The translations under genes were made by a program, and so were the position numbers. Under the pieces are notes generated by a model. The model did no database searches. It was not told the DNA's origin and saw only the letters and a list, made by a program, of their open reading frames with translations. A stretch of DNA of 64,000 nucleotides from VRUE01 sp963703895. Lineage in GTDB: Bacteria > Actinomycetota > Thermoleophilia > Solirubrobacterales > 70-9. Positions 19,825 to 28,289 of this stretch are shown piece after piece; position 1 is the first letter of the stretch, and every line of letters starts with the position of its first letter. The stretch lies in assembly GCA_963703895.1 (NCBI GenBank), contig CAVPFX010000002.1, positions 744,001 to 808,000 on the forward strand. Reading direction: 5' to 3'.

Positions 19825-20172
19825 ATGCGGATCGAGATACGTGGGCGCAACGTCGAGGTAACCGACGAGCTGCGGGGTCATGTGACAAAGCGATTTCGCC
19901 GGGTCGGTAGGCAGGTTTCAGAGCTGGCAACGCTCGACGTCGAGATCTACGAAGAGCGCAACCCCTCGATCGAAGACAGCCACGTCGCCGAGGCGACCCT
20001 GCGGCTGAAGGGCGTCACCCTGCGGGCGCGAGAGGCCTCGCCGGAGATGGTCCACACGATCCACGCCCTGGCCGAGGACATCCGGCGCCAGGTCAAGAAG
20101 CATCGCGAGCTGCGCCGCAAGCGCACCCAGACGCGCAAGGCAGTAGCGCGGATGCGCGGTCGGACTGCTTAG
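19825..20172 (+). CDS. hpf: Ribosome hibernation promoting factor, short form
   Basis: A 115-residue protein of the HPF/YfiA (sigma-54 modulation) family that binds the 30S decoding site in resting cells. Residues 1-95 show the beta-alpha-beta-beta-beta-alpha pattern with the basic second helix (VHTIHALAEDIRRQVKKHRE). The long C-terminal dimerisation domain of many Gram-positive HPFs is missing; a basic tail ends it instead. The ribosome binding site AAGGAGG is near ideal. The 495-bp gap after it holds two long inverted repeats. Confidence 0.85.
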   Translation: MRIEIRGRNVEVTDELRGHVTKRFRRVGRQVSELATLDVEIYEERNPSIEDSHVAEATLRLKGVTLRAREASPEMVHTIHALAEDIRRQVKKHRELRRKRTQTRKAVARMRGRTA

Positions 20173-20194
20173 CGAGGGACGCCCGCTATTCCCA

Positions 20195-20322
20195 GGCGAG
20201 GGAGGCTGGCTGTCCTCTGGTCGAATTGAATTTGGTGCGCGGGCTTTGCCCGCGCATTCACCGGATTGCATTTCCGCTGCCTTCGGCAACATTCGCCCAG
20301 AGGACAGCCAGCCTCCCTCGCC
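20195..20322. repeat. Long inverted repeat, family 3 copy A
   Basis: Two perfect 26-bp arms (20195-20220 and 20297-20322) surround a 76-base loop. The loop carries a perfect inner 8-bp hairpin (GCGCGGGC/GCCCGCGC) and the segment GCTGCCTTCGGCAAC next to the right arm. That segment recurs reversed in the neighbouring element at 20439, so the two are related. It starts 23 bases after the hpf stop. No transposase is encoded. It could act as a terminator or be a MITE-like element. Confidence 0.85.
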
Positions 20323-20438
20323 ACGCCACGGTGGGACGAACCGAACTATCCAGGCGGCCCCGAACCCCCCAAGCTCCCCCGGAGGTCGGGCCAGCGGGAC
20401 GCTTTGAGCTGAGGTTCCGAGATTCGGTGCGTGTCGAT

Positions 20439-20587
20439 GGGATGGCGGGTGCGTCCCTCTGGGAATGTTGCCGAAGGCAGCCGCTGCACTCGTGGTTCTA
20501 AGCGCGGCGTAGCCGCGCTCTTCAATTGTCGCTAAGCGCCGAAGGCGCGTGTGACATCAATTCCCAGAGGGACGCACCCGCCATCCC
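20439..20587. repeat. Long inverted repeat, family 3 copy B
   Basis: Two perfect 28-bp arms (20439-20466 and 20560-20587) around a 93-base loop. Small inner palindromes are present (GCGCGGC-gta-GCCGCGC and GCGCCgaaGGCGC). Read on the other strand, its right side matches copy A through GGCTGCCTTCGGCAACATTC followed by CCAGAGG. The two copies face each other in the hpf-secA gap. The rest of the gap (20323-20438 and 20588-20685) shows nothing I can name. Confidence 0.85.
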
Positions 20588-20685
20588 CACCCACCCACGC
20601 CGGAACCCGGAGGCCATCCCTGAATGCCCTCCCGGCCCGACCAGACCACCCCCGCTACCCTTGAGCAATGCCTGCTGCAAGGGAC

Positions 20686-23502
20686 ATGGTCACGCGCGCG
20701 TTGCGCGTCGGTGAGGGGCGCAAGTTCAAGGGCTATGAGAAGCGCGCCGAGGCGATCAACCGGATCGAGCCGGAGATGGAGCTGCTCGACGACGCCGAGC
20801 TGCGCCAGGAGGCCGATGACCTGCGCAAGCGGGGCGCCGACGGCGAGTCGCTTGACGACTTGCTCCCAGAGGCTTTCGCGCTGACCCGCGAGGCGGCGCG
20901 GCGCTCGATCGGCCAGCGCCACTACGACGTGCAGCTGATCGGCGGCATGGTCCTGCACGAGGGCGCGATTGCCGAGATGAAGACGGGCGAGGGCAAGACG
21001 CTGACCGCGACCCTTGCCGTCTTCCTCAACACACTTGCCGGCGACAGCGTCCATCTGGTCACCGTCAACGACTACCTTGCTCGCCGCGACTCCGAATGGA
21101 TGGAACCGATCTACGATGCCCTCGGGGTCAGCGTTGCGGCGCTCCAGGAGGGCGACGACCACGCGACGCGCCAGCGCAAGTACGCCTGCGACGTCGTCTA
21201 CGGCACCAACTCGGAGTTCGGCTTTGACTACCTGCGCGACAACATGGCCGACGCGCTCGAGCACTGCGTCCAGCCCGGCCATCCCTTCGCGATCGTCGAC
21301 GAGGTCGACAACATCCTGATCGACGAGGCGCGGACGCCGCTGATCATCTCCGGCCAGCCCGAACAGGCCGCTCAGACGTACTACACCTTCGCTCGTCTCG
21401 CCAAGCAGATGGACGGCGCCCAGGCCAAAGACAAGTTGCGTTCGATGGGCGAGTCCAAGGACACCTCTGAGGCCGAGCACGACTACGAGTTCGACGAGAA
21501 GCACAAGACCGTGGCGCCGACCGAGCGCGGGGTGAAACGGGCCGAGGAGTTCCTCGGCGTCGACAACCTCTACCTCGGCGAGCACGGCAGCCTCGTCAAC
21601 CACCTGGTCCAGGCGCTGAAGGCCGAGGCGCTCTACCGCAAGGACAAGGACTACGCCGTGGTCGACGGCCAGGTGATGATCATCGACGAGTTCACCGGCC
21701 GCATCCTCGAGGGCCGGCGCTGGTCGGAGGGCCTGCACCAGGCGGTCGAGGCCAAGGAGGGGGTGGCGATCGGCGAGGAGAACCAGACCCTGGCGACGAT
21801 CACCCTGCAGAACTACTTCCGCCTCTACGACAAGCTCTCCGGCATGACCGGCACGGCGCTGACCGAGGCCACCGAGTTCATGAAGATCTACAAAGTGCCG
21901 GTGGTCGAGATCCCGACCCACCGCCAGATGGTCCGGGCCGACCAGAACGACCAGATCTTCAAGACCAAGGACGGCAAGTGGAAAGCGGTGCTGGGGGAGA
22001 TCGTCGCCCGCCACGAGAAGGGCCAGCCGATCCTGGTCGGAACGGTCTCGGTCGAGGTCTCGGAGATGATCTCGGGCGAGCTCAAACGGCAGGGGATCGA
22101 GCACGCGGTGCTCAACGCCAAGCCCGAGCACGCCGAGCGAGAGGGCGAGCGGATCGCCCAGGCGGGCCGCAAAGGCGCGGTGATGATCGCTACCAACATG
22201 GCCGGCCGCGGCGTCGACATCAAGCTCGGCGGCGACCCGGAGCAGTCGGCGATTCACGAGCTGAAGAAGAAGGGGGTCACGCCCGGCGACGAGAGCTACG
22301 AGGGGGCGCTGGCCGAGAAGGTCGCCGAGCTGGAGCCGCTCTGCGCCGCCGAGGCCGAGGAAGTCCGCGATCTGGGAGGCCTCTACATCTGCGGCACCGA
22401 GCGGCACGAGTCACGTCGCATCGACAACCAGCTGCGCGGCCGCTCGGGCCGCCAGGGCGACCCCGGCGAAACCCGCTTCTTCCTCTCCGCCGAAGACGAC
22501 GTGATCCGCCTCTTCGCTGGCGACCGCATCTACAAGATCCTCGACCGCCTCGGCCCGGTCGACGACGAGGGTGAGGAAATGCCGCTCGAAGCGGGCATGC
22601 TGACCAAGACCGTCGAGAACGCCCAGAAGAAGGTCGAGGAGCAGAACTTCCTGATCCGCAAACGCGTGCTCGAGTACGACGACGTGATGAACGAGCAGCG
22701 CCGCATCGTCTACAAATATCGCCGCGAGATCCTCGAAGGGCGCGACATGTCGGAGATCGCCCGCGACGAGATGGAGGGCGTGATCGAGCGCCTCGTCGAC
22801 GAGTACACGCCCGGTGACGTGCTCGAGGAATGGGACATGGCGGAGATGGATACCCAGCTGCGCCAGATCTGGCCGATTAGCGTCGAGGTCGGCTCGCTGG
22901 CGCCCGAGCAGGTCGACCGCGAGAAGCTCAAGGACGAGCTCGACGACGACGCGATGAACGCTTACGACGAGCGCGAGGGCGTCTTCGGCGAGGAGCTGAT
23001 GCGCTACCTGGAGCGCTCGATCCTGCTGCAGGTGATCGACAGTCGCTGGCGCGAGCACCTCTACGACATGGACTACCTGCGCGAGGGCATCCACCTGCGC
23101 GGCTTCGCCCAGATCGATCCGCTGGTCGCCTACAAGAACGAGGGCTTCGGCATGTTCGAGGAGCTGATGCACTCGATCTGGGAGGAGTTCAGCAAGCTGA
23201 TCTTCCACGTCGAAGTCGAGGTCGATCAGTCCCAGGCGCAGCGGGCCTTCGGTCCCAACGGCGGCAACGCCCCGGCGGCGCTGAACTACTCCGGCGGGAC
23301 CCCCGATGGCCAGCCCTCCGCCCTGCAGCAGGTGGCGGCCGGCGCCGGTCCGATCGAAGTCGGCGCCGGCACCGCTGCCGGCGGCAACGGCACCACCGAG
23401 GTGGTCGAGACCGTGGTCAAGGGCGAGCACGAGAACATCGGCCGCAACGACCCCTGCTGGTGCGGCTCGGGCAAGAAGTACAAGAAGTGTCATGGGGCGT
23501 GA
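20686..23502 (+). CDS. secA: Preprotein translocase ATPase SecA
   Basis: 938 residues from ATG 20686; an in-frame ATG 18 bases earlier is possible, but homology begins at MVTRALRVGEGRKFKGYEKR. Walker A is MKTGEGKTLTATLAV and the DEAD-type motif is VDEVDNILIDEART. Other signatures are YGTNSEFGFDYLRDNM, GMTGTALTEATEF and NMAGRGVDIKLGG. The C-terminal zinc/SecB-type finger NDPCWCGSGKKYKKCHG is intact, after a Gly/Ala-rich linker. It drives export through SecYEG and serves all the exported proteins of this window. A family 1 hairpin starts inside its stop codon. Confidence 0.97.
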   Translation: MVTRALRVGEGRKFKGYEKRAEAINRIEPEMELLDDAELRQEADDLRKRGADGESLDDLLPEAFALTREAARRSIGQRHYDVQLIGGMVLHEGAIAEMKTGEGKTLTATLAVFLNTLAGDSVHLVTVNDYLARRDSEWMEPIYDALGVSVAALQEGDDHATRQRKYACDVVYGTNSEFGFDYLRDNMADALEHCVQPGHPFAIVDEVDNILIDEARTPLIISGQPEQAAQTYYTFARLAKQMDGAQAKDKLRSMGESKDTSEAEHDYEFDEKHKTVAPTERGVKRAEEFLGVDNLYLGEHGSLVNHLVQALKAEALYRKDKDYAVVDGQVMIIDEFTGRILEGRRWSEGLHQAVEAKEGVAIGEENQTLATITLQNYFRLYDKLSGMTGTALTEATEFMKIYKVPVVEIPTHRQMVRADQNDQIFKTKDGKWKAVLGEIVARHEKGQPILVGTVSVEVSEMISGELKRQGIEHAVLNAKPEHAEREGERIAQAGRKGAVMIATNMAGRGVDIKLGGDPEQSAIHELKKKGVTPGDESYEGALAEKVAELEPLCAAEAEEVRDLGGLYICGTERHESRRIDNQLRGRSGRQGDPGETRFFLSAEDDVIRLFAGDRIYKILDRLGPVDDEGEEMPLEAGMLTKTVENAQKKVEEQNFLIRKRVLEYDDVMNEQRRIVYKYRREILEGRDMSEIARDEMEGVIERLVDEYTPGDVLEEWDMAEMDTQLRQIWPISVEVGSLAPEQVDREKLKDELDDDAMNAYDEREGVFGEELMRYLERSILLQVIDSRWREHLYDMDYLREGIHLRGFAQIDPLVAYKNEGFGMFEELMHSIWEEFSKLIFHVEVEVDQSQAQRAFGPNGGNAPAALNYSGGTPDGQPSALQQVAAGAGPIEVGAGTAAGGNGTTEVVETVVKGEHENIGRNDPCWCGSGKKYKKCHGA

Positions 23503-23616
23503 GAGCGGACCCGGCAGGGGTTCCGCTTAACTTTTTCGGTGGAGACGCGGCGGGCTGGCGCCGCGAGGAACTGCCGAAAAAGTGCAAGACGCTCCACCCC
23601 TGCCGGGTCCGCTCTC
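23501..23616. repeat. Long inverted repeat, family 1 copy 1 (after secA)
   Basis: Outer arms of 20 bp (23501-23520 with 23597-23616) and inner arms of 10 bp (23530-23539 with 23574-23583) enclose an asymmetric internal loop: TTCCGCTTA on one side, GCAAGACGCTCCA on the other. The same element, reversed, lies at 46649-46768 with an identical internal loop. The outer arm begins within the secA stop codon and ends 2 bases before the next ATG. Confidence 0.88.
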
Positions 23617-23617
23617 T

Positions 23618-24025
23618 ATGACCCACGATTCGGTTCGCGAGTTCATCCGGGCCTTTAACGAGCGGGACCTGGATGCGTTTGTCGATGTGCTCGATCCGGA
23701 GGTTGAGCTGCATTCGATGAAAGGTTTGCGGAAGGGGCGAGAGGCGGCGCGGCTGTGGGCTACGCGTGCTCCCGGAGGCGTTCAGCAGACAATTGAGGTG
23801 GACGAACTGTTCGAGGACGGGGATCGGGCGCTGGCCCTGATCAAGCGGGCCTGGCACTGGGACGAGGATGGATCGGCGGCCGGAGAGGACGAGATGGCCT
23901 GGCTGTTCGAGCTGCATGGCCACCTGATCCGCAGCTGGCGGCCGTTTGATGACCGTGAGCTTGCTTGGCGGGCGTACCATGGAGGGGATGGGAGTCCCGG
24001 CCGCAGAGAACCGCGAGGCGACTGA
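23618..24025 (+). CDS. SnoaL-like / NTF2-fold protein
   Basis: A 135-residue protein with the typical start of the SnoaL-like fold: VREFIRAFNERDLDAFVDVLDPEVELHSM. The conserved pattern of a cone-shaped pocket with WXXXXPGG (LWATRAPGG) and a closing strand is visible. Members bind or isomerise small molecules, or simply act as pocket proteins; no function is assigned. The ATG follows the family 1 hairpin by one base, so there is no room for a normal ribosome binding site outside the hairpin. Its 3' end overlaps the methyltransferase by 47 bases. Confidence 0.65.
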   Translation: MTHDSVREFIRAFNERDLDAFVDVLDPEVELHSMKGLRKGREAARLWATRAPGGVQQTIEVDELFEDGDRALALIKRAWHWDEDGSAAGEDEMAWLFELHGHLIRSWRPFDDRELAWRAYHGGDGSPGRREPRGD

Positions 24026-24857
24026 GGCCTGGAGCGGGCCGCTGTTCGAGTGCTTCGTGCAGTACCGCGATCTCGTCGCGGGCGGTCTGGGGGCGCACGG
24101 GGAGGCGGCGCTCGCGGCGCACCCGCCGCGGCCAGGCGACCGCGTCGTCGACCTCGGCTGCGGCTTCGGCGACACGACCCAGCGGTTGGCCGAGTTGGTC
24201 GGCTCCGATGGCGAGGCGCTCGGCATCGACGTCTCCGAGCCGTTCATCGAGTTGGCCCGCAAGGAGGCCGACGAGGCGGGCGTCGCGAACGTCCGCTTCG
24301 CGGTCGGCGATGTGCAGGTGACCGAGTTCGAGCAGAGCTTCGACTACGCCTTCTCGCGGATGGGGATCATGTTCTTCGCCAACCCGGTGCAGGCGCTGGG
24401 CAACGTCTGCAAGGCGCTGACGCCGGGCGGGCGGCTCTGCGCCGTGGTCTGGCGCCGCAAGCTCGACAACGAATGGGTCAGCCGGGCCGAGGCCGTCGTC
24501 GAGCAGTACCTCGATCACCCCGAGGAGACCGACCAGCCGACCTGCGGGCCAGGGCCGTTCTCGATGGCCAACGCCGACACGGTCAGCGAGCAGCTCAAGA
24601 TCGCCGGCTTCGAGCAGATCGAGCTGCGCCGTAGCGACCTGCCGCTGAAGATCGGCCACGACCTCGACCACGCGGTCGAGTTCAACATGGCGCTCGGCCC
24701 GGCCGGCGAGGTGCTGCGCCTCTGGGAAGACCGGATCGACGAGATCCGTCCCAAGATCGCCGCCGAGCTGCGCGAAGCGCTCGCCGACCTCGACGGCCCC
24801 GACGGGGTCTTCGCCCCGGCCTCGACTTGGATCATCAGCGCCCGAGCTCCCGCCTGA
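23979..24857 (+). CDS. Class I SAM-dependent methyltransferase
   Basis: A 292-residue protein (ATG at 23979; 23988 is an alternative). Motif I is VVDLGCGFGDTTQRLAEL and the acidic post-motif is ALGIDVSEPFIELARKEA. Then come FAVGDVQ and the motif III-like LTPGGRLCAVVWR. The UbiE/arsenite-methyltransferase-like family is the closest fit. The C-terminal half contains no metal-binding cysteines. The substrate is unknown. A hairpin follows the stop. Confidence 0.78.
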   Translation: MEGMGVPAAENREATEAWSGPLFECFVQYRDLVAGGLGAHGEAALAAHPPRPGDRVVDLGCGFGDTTQRLAELVGSDGEALGIDVSEPFIELARKEADEAGVANVRFAVGDVQVTEFEQSFDYAFSRMGIMFFANPVQALGNVCKALTPGGRLCAVVWRRKLDNEWVSRAEAVVEQYLDHPEETDQPTCGPGPFSMANADTVSEQLKIAGFEQIELRRSDLPLKIGHDLDHAVEFNMALGPAGEVLRLWEDRIDEIRPKIAAELREALADLDGPDGVFAPASTWIISARAPA

Positions 24858-24861
24858 TTCG

Positions 24862-24908
24862 ATCCGCATCAAATTTCCGGGCTGGCGGGCGGGAAATTTG
24901 ATGCGGAT
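24862..24908. terminator. Perfect 17-bp hairpin between the methyltransferase and prfB
   Basis: Arms 24862-24878 and 24892-24908 pair perfectly over 17 bp with a 13-base GC-rich loop. It starts 5 bases after the stop codon and ends 20 bases before the prfB ATG. No T-run follows, so it could be a rho-independent-like terminator, an RNA stability element or part of the prfB leader. Confidence 0.6.
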
Positions 24909-24928
24909 GGTCTGGATAGGCTGTGGGT

Positions 24929-26049
24929 ATGGCCGAGACCGCGTCAACGGAGTCCGTGCCGGCGCGCCTTGCCGAGATCCGCGAGCAGTTGTCCCTGCTC
25001 TCGGACTACCTTTGACCCCGCTTCGCTCGAGGCCGAGGTCGAGAAGCTGGAGGCCGAGATGCAGCGCCCCGGCTTCTGGGACGAGCAGGAGGCGGCGGCC
25101 CGGACCTCGGCCGCCCATGCCCGTGCTCAGCGCAAGCTGAAGACCTTCCGCGAGCTTCCAGTCGGAGGCCGGCGATCTCGACGAGCTGGCCGAGATGGCC
25201 GCTGAAGACGAGGAGATGGCCGGCGAGCTTGCGACGCAGCTCGCCTCGGTCGAGCGCCGGCTCGGCGAGCTCGAAGAGGCGCGCCTGTTCAGCGGCGAGT
25301 ACGACTCCGGCGACGCGGTCGTCACCGTCCACGCCGGTGCCGGCGGCACCGACTCGCAGGACTGGGCGGAAATGCTGCTGCGCATGTACCTGCGCTGGGC
25401 CGAGGGCCGCGGTTTTGAGGTCGAGATGAAGGAGGCCTCACCGGGGGAGGAGGCCGGGCTCAAGTCGGCGACCTTCATTGCCCACGGCGAGAACGCCTAC
25501 GGCCTCTTCGCTGCCGAGCGCGGCGTCCACCGCCTGGTGCGGATCTCGCCCTTCGACTCCTCGGCCCGCCGCCACACCAGCTTCGCCCAGCTCGACGCCG
25601 GTCCGCTGGTCGACGAAAGCGTCGAGGTCGAGATCGTCGAGGATGACTTGCGCATCGACACTTACCGCGCCTCCGGCGCCGGCGGCCAGCACGTCAACAA
25701 GACCGATTCCGCCGTGCGCATCACCCACCTGCCCACCGGCGTCGTCGTGCAGTGCCAGAACGAGCGCTCGCAGATGCAGAACAGGGCGATGGCGATGCAG
25801 TTCCTGCGCTCGAAGCTGATCGAGCTGGAGGAGCGCAAACGGGCCGAGCAGCTGGCCAAGGAGCGCGGCGAGGTCAAGGACGTCGCCTGGGGCTCGCAGA
25901 TCCGCAGCTACTTCCTCCATCCCGACCAGCGGGTCAAGGACCATCGCACCGGCCACGAGGCGGGCGACGCCCAGCGGGTTCTCGACGGTGACCTCGATGA
26001 CTTCATCCGCGACTACCTGAACAAAACCGCCGCCTCGGCGGCGAGCTAG
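24929..26049 (+). CDS. prfB: Peptide chain release factor 2, with programmed +1 frameshift and a second apparent shift
   Basis: RF2 releases peptides at UGA and UAA codons. The ATG at 24929 opens a 28-codon frame ending TAC CTT TGA C at 25007-25016, the classic autoregulatory site; a +1 shift continues with DPASLEAEVEKLEAEM. The RF2 codon-recognition motif SPF (VRISPFDSS) and the catalytic GGQ (SGAGGQHVNKT) are present. A further extra base near 25158 (GAGCTTCCAG) moves the frame again; removing it gives QSEAGDLDELAEM and a 372-residue protein of normal length. The second shift is not a known regulatory site and has no stop codon beside it. No strong Shine-Dalgarno-like stimulator precedes the CTT TGA. 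Confidence 0.93.
25010..25016 (+). promoter_or_regulatory. prfB programmed +1 frameshift site (CTT TGA C)
   Basis: The heptamer CTTTGAC at 25010-25016 carries the in-frame UGA that RF2 itself reads. When RF2 is scarce, the ribosome slips from CUU to UUU and makes more RF2. Sequence and position (codon 29) match the well-known site in other bacteria. Confidence 0.92.
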
Positions 26050-26057
26050 GGGAGGGC

Positions 26058-26714
26058 ATGGCCGGCGCGCTCGTCTTCCTGGAGCGCCCAGTCGCGGCGG
26101 AGGCAGAGGGCTTGCTCGTCCTCCACCACGGCCGCGGAACCGATGAGCGCGACCTGCTCGGACTCGCCGACTTGCTCGACCCCGGGCGGCGACTGCGGGC
26201 GGTCACGCCGCGGGCGCCGCTGGTCCTCGAGGGGTCGCCCGGATACCACTGGTACCTGGTGCCGCGCGTCGGCTATCCCGATCGAGGCACCTTCGACGCC
26301 GCCCGCGCGGCGCTGGCCGAGCTGCACGATCTGCTCTGGGCGGAGACCGGGATCGAGCCGGCGCGCACGGTGCTGGGCGGCTTCTCGATGGGTGCGGTGA
26401 TGAGCTACGCGATGGCCCTGAGCGGGGAGCGACCCGCGGTTGCCGGGATCCTCGCCTTCAGCGGCTTCGTTCCCACGGTTGAGGCTTGGGCGCCTCGCTT
26501 CGACGATCGGCTGGGTACCCGGGTCCTGCTCGGGCACGGTCGCAACGACCCGATCATCGGGATCGAGTTTGCCCAGCGTGCCCGCGAGCTGCTCGCGGCA
26601 GGTGGACTGTCGGTCGAGTACCACGAGTCCGAGCTCGGGCACCAGATCGACCCGGCGCAGCTATCCGCCGCGGCCAACTGGCTGGGCGAAGTGCTTCCCG
26701 CCCCTTCTAGTTAG
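26058..26714 (+). CDS. Alpha/beta hydrolase, phospholipase/carboxylesterase family
   Basis: 218 residues. The nucleophile elbow is GGFSMGAVMSYAMAL, the oxyanion region LLVLHHGRGTDERDLLG, and the acid and histidine appear as LGHGRNDPIIG and SELGHQID. This matches the short carboxylesterase / acyl-protein thioesterase-like group. It follows prfB by 8 bp, so may be co-transcribed. The substrate is unknown. Its end overlaps the convergent gene by 8 bases. Confidence 0.8.
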   Translation: MAGALVFLERPVAAEAEGLLVLHHGRGTDERDLLGLADLLDPGRRLRAVTPRAPLVLEGSPGYHWYLVPRVGYPDRGTFDAARAALAELHDLLWAETGIEPARTVLGGFSMGAVMSYAMALSGERPAVAGILAFSGFVPTVEAWAPRFDDRLGTRVLLGHGRNDPIIGIEFAQRARELLAAGGLSVEYHESELGHQIDPAQLSAAANWLGEVLPAPSS

Positions 26715-27309
26715 CGATCTCGGACCAGGTGACGCGCGCGTCGCTGCTCTGAGCGATCTGCAGCCGCTGGACCTCGAAGCGCTGGCAGGCGCGCGGCGCT
26801 TCCGGCACGTGGACGGTCACCGTGAAGCGACCCGATGCCTCGACCTTGGTCATCTGGGCGTCGGCGAGGTGCTTGCTGAGGCGGAGCACGCCGCTGCGCC
26901 CAAGCCGGCGATGGACGCTGCCCAGGTGCGGATCCTTCTTGGCGCCGTACTCGACCGTCGCCGCGGCGGGCACGTAGGTCGTGTAGCCGAGGGTGAGGCG
27001 CATCGTGTTGCGGTCCGGGAAGGCGACCACACGGGCTCTCGCGGTGCGCAGGTAACAATCTTCGGCCGGCGAGAAGCCGGCGTCGTCAGCTTCGACTTCG
27101 CATTCTTCTTCGGCTTCTTCAGAATCCTCACCTTCTTCGTCCTCGCTGCTTTCGACGCATTCATCTTCGAATTCGATTTCTTCACTCAGCGAGGTGCCGA
27201 GATCGGGGGGCGAAGCGGTCGTTTCGATATCGCCGATGGCGTGAGCCGGTTGGGAGGCGGCAAGAATCGTGAGCAGGGTGAGCGGTAGGACGAGACGGAT
27301 GCGAGACAT
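26707..27309 (-). CDS. Secreted protein of unknown function with an acidic stretch
   Basis: A 200-residue protein with a clear signal peptide (MSRIRLVLPLTLLTILAASQ, then PAHA as the likely cleavage site). A strongly acidic segment follows at about residues 45-75 (runs of Glu, Asp and Ser). The rest looks like a beta-rich domain with three cysteines. I chose the ATG at 27309 because the upstream extension is not signal-peptide-like. I do not recognise the family. Confidence 0.65.
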   Translation of the reverse strand: MSRIRLVLPLTLLTILAASQPAHAIGDIETTASPPDLGTSLSEEIEFEDECVESSEDEEGEDSEEAEEECEVEADDAGFSPAEDCYLRTARARVVAFPDRNTMRLTLGYTTYVPAAATVEYGAKKDPHLGSVHRRLGRSGVLRLSKHLADAQMTKVEASGRFTVTVHVPEAPRACQRFEVQRLQIAQSSDARVTWSEIAN

Positions 27310-27398
27310 TGCCCCGTAATCGGTTGTCTGCCGCAATCCCTTTAGTGCTGGGAGTTTGGGGCGGCGCAGGTCTGCGGGTTTCCCGTAGATTCTTGGCA

Positions 27399-28289
27399 AT
27401 GCAGGGGTCGCCACCGGAGATCGACGGAGTTACGCACCGTTATGTCGACGTCCCCGGGGTGCGTCTGCACGTCGCCGAAGCGGGGGAGGGGCCGCCGGTC
27501 CTGCTCCTCCACGGCTGGCCGCAGCACTGGTGGACCTGGCACAAGGTGATCCCGGCGCTGGCCGAGAGCCATCGTGTGATCTGCCCCGACCTGCGCGGCT
27601 TCGGCTGGAGCGAGGCTCCTGCCGGGCGCTACGAAATCTCCGAACTGGCCACCGACATGGTGGCGCTCCTCGACGAGCTGGGGCACGAGCAGGTCGATCT
27701 GATCGCCCATGACTGGGGTGGTTACACCGGCTTCCTGCTCTGTCTCAACGCGCCTGAGCGCATCCGCAACTACCTCGCCCTCGGCATCGTCCACCCCTGG
27801 TTTGAGCCGCCGAAGATCTCGCCGGCGTCGCTGCAGCGGACCGCCTACCAGTTCGCCCTCGCCACGCCCTTCCTCGGGTCCAGCGTTCACCGCTTCGTCC
27901 CGGGCTTTGTCCGTCTGGCGATCAGACGCGGGTCACACCCCGACGCGCGCTGGACCAGGGAGGAGCTCGACTGCTACGCGCAGCGCTTTCGTTCCCGCGA
28001 CCACGCGCTGGCCGCCTCCCACGTCTACCGCAGCTTTCTCCTGCGCGAGCTGCCGCGCCTGAAAATGGGTCACTACCGCTCACAGCGCAGCTCGGTGCCG
28101 ACCCGGATCCTCGCCGGGGACGCCGACCCGGTAATCCGGGCGGACATCCTTGTCGGCTTCGAGCCCTACGCCGACGACATGAGCGTCGAGGAAGTCGAGG
28201 GCTGCGGGCACTTCATCGCCGAGGAGAAGCCCGACTTGGTGATCGCACGGGCGCGCGAGCTCTTCGGCTCGGTCTCCAGCGCCGCCTAG
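27399..28289 (+). CDS. Alpha/beta hydrolase, epoxide hydrolase / haloalkane dehalogenase-like
   Basis: 296 residues. HGWPQHWWTWHKVIPAL contains the HGxP oxyanion motif; the nucleophile is Asp in LIAHDWGGYTGFLL, which sets this group apart from serine hydrolases. Late in the chain are AGDADPVI and the catalytic His in EGCGHFIAEEKP. The motif HGWP plus Asp nucleophile fits epoxide hydrolases best. The stop codon shares a CTAG palindrome with the convergent ogt gene. Confidence 0.82.
   Translation: MQGSPPEIDGVTHRYVDVPGVRLHVAEAGEGPPVLLLHGWPQHWWTWHKVIPALAESHRVICPDLRGFGWSEAPAGRYEISELATDMVALLDELGHEQVDLIAHDWGGYTGFLLCLNAPERIRNYLALGIVHPWFEPPKISPASLQRTAYQFALATPFLGSSVHRFVPGFVRLAIRRGSHPDARWTREELDCYAQRFRSRDHALAASHVYRSFLLRELPRLKMGHYRSQRSSVPTRILAGDADPVIRADILVGFEPYADDMSVEEVEGCGHFIAEEKPDLVIARARELFGSVSSAA

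Noticed and set aside
20557..22407. 616-codon minus-strand frame opposite secA
   Set aside because: Antisense of secA with composition set by the third codon positions of the real gene.
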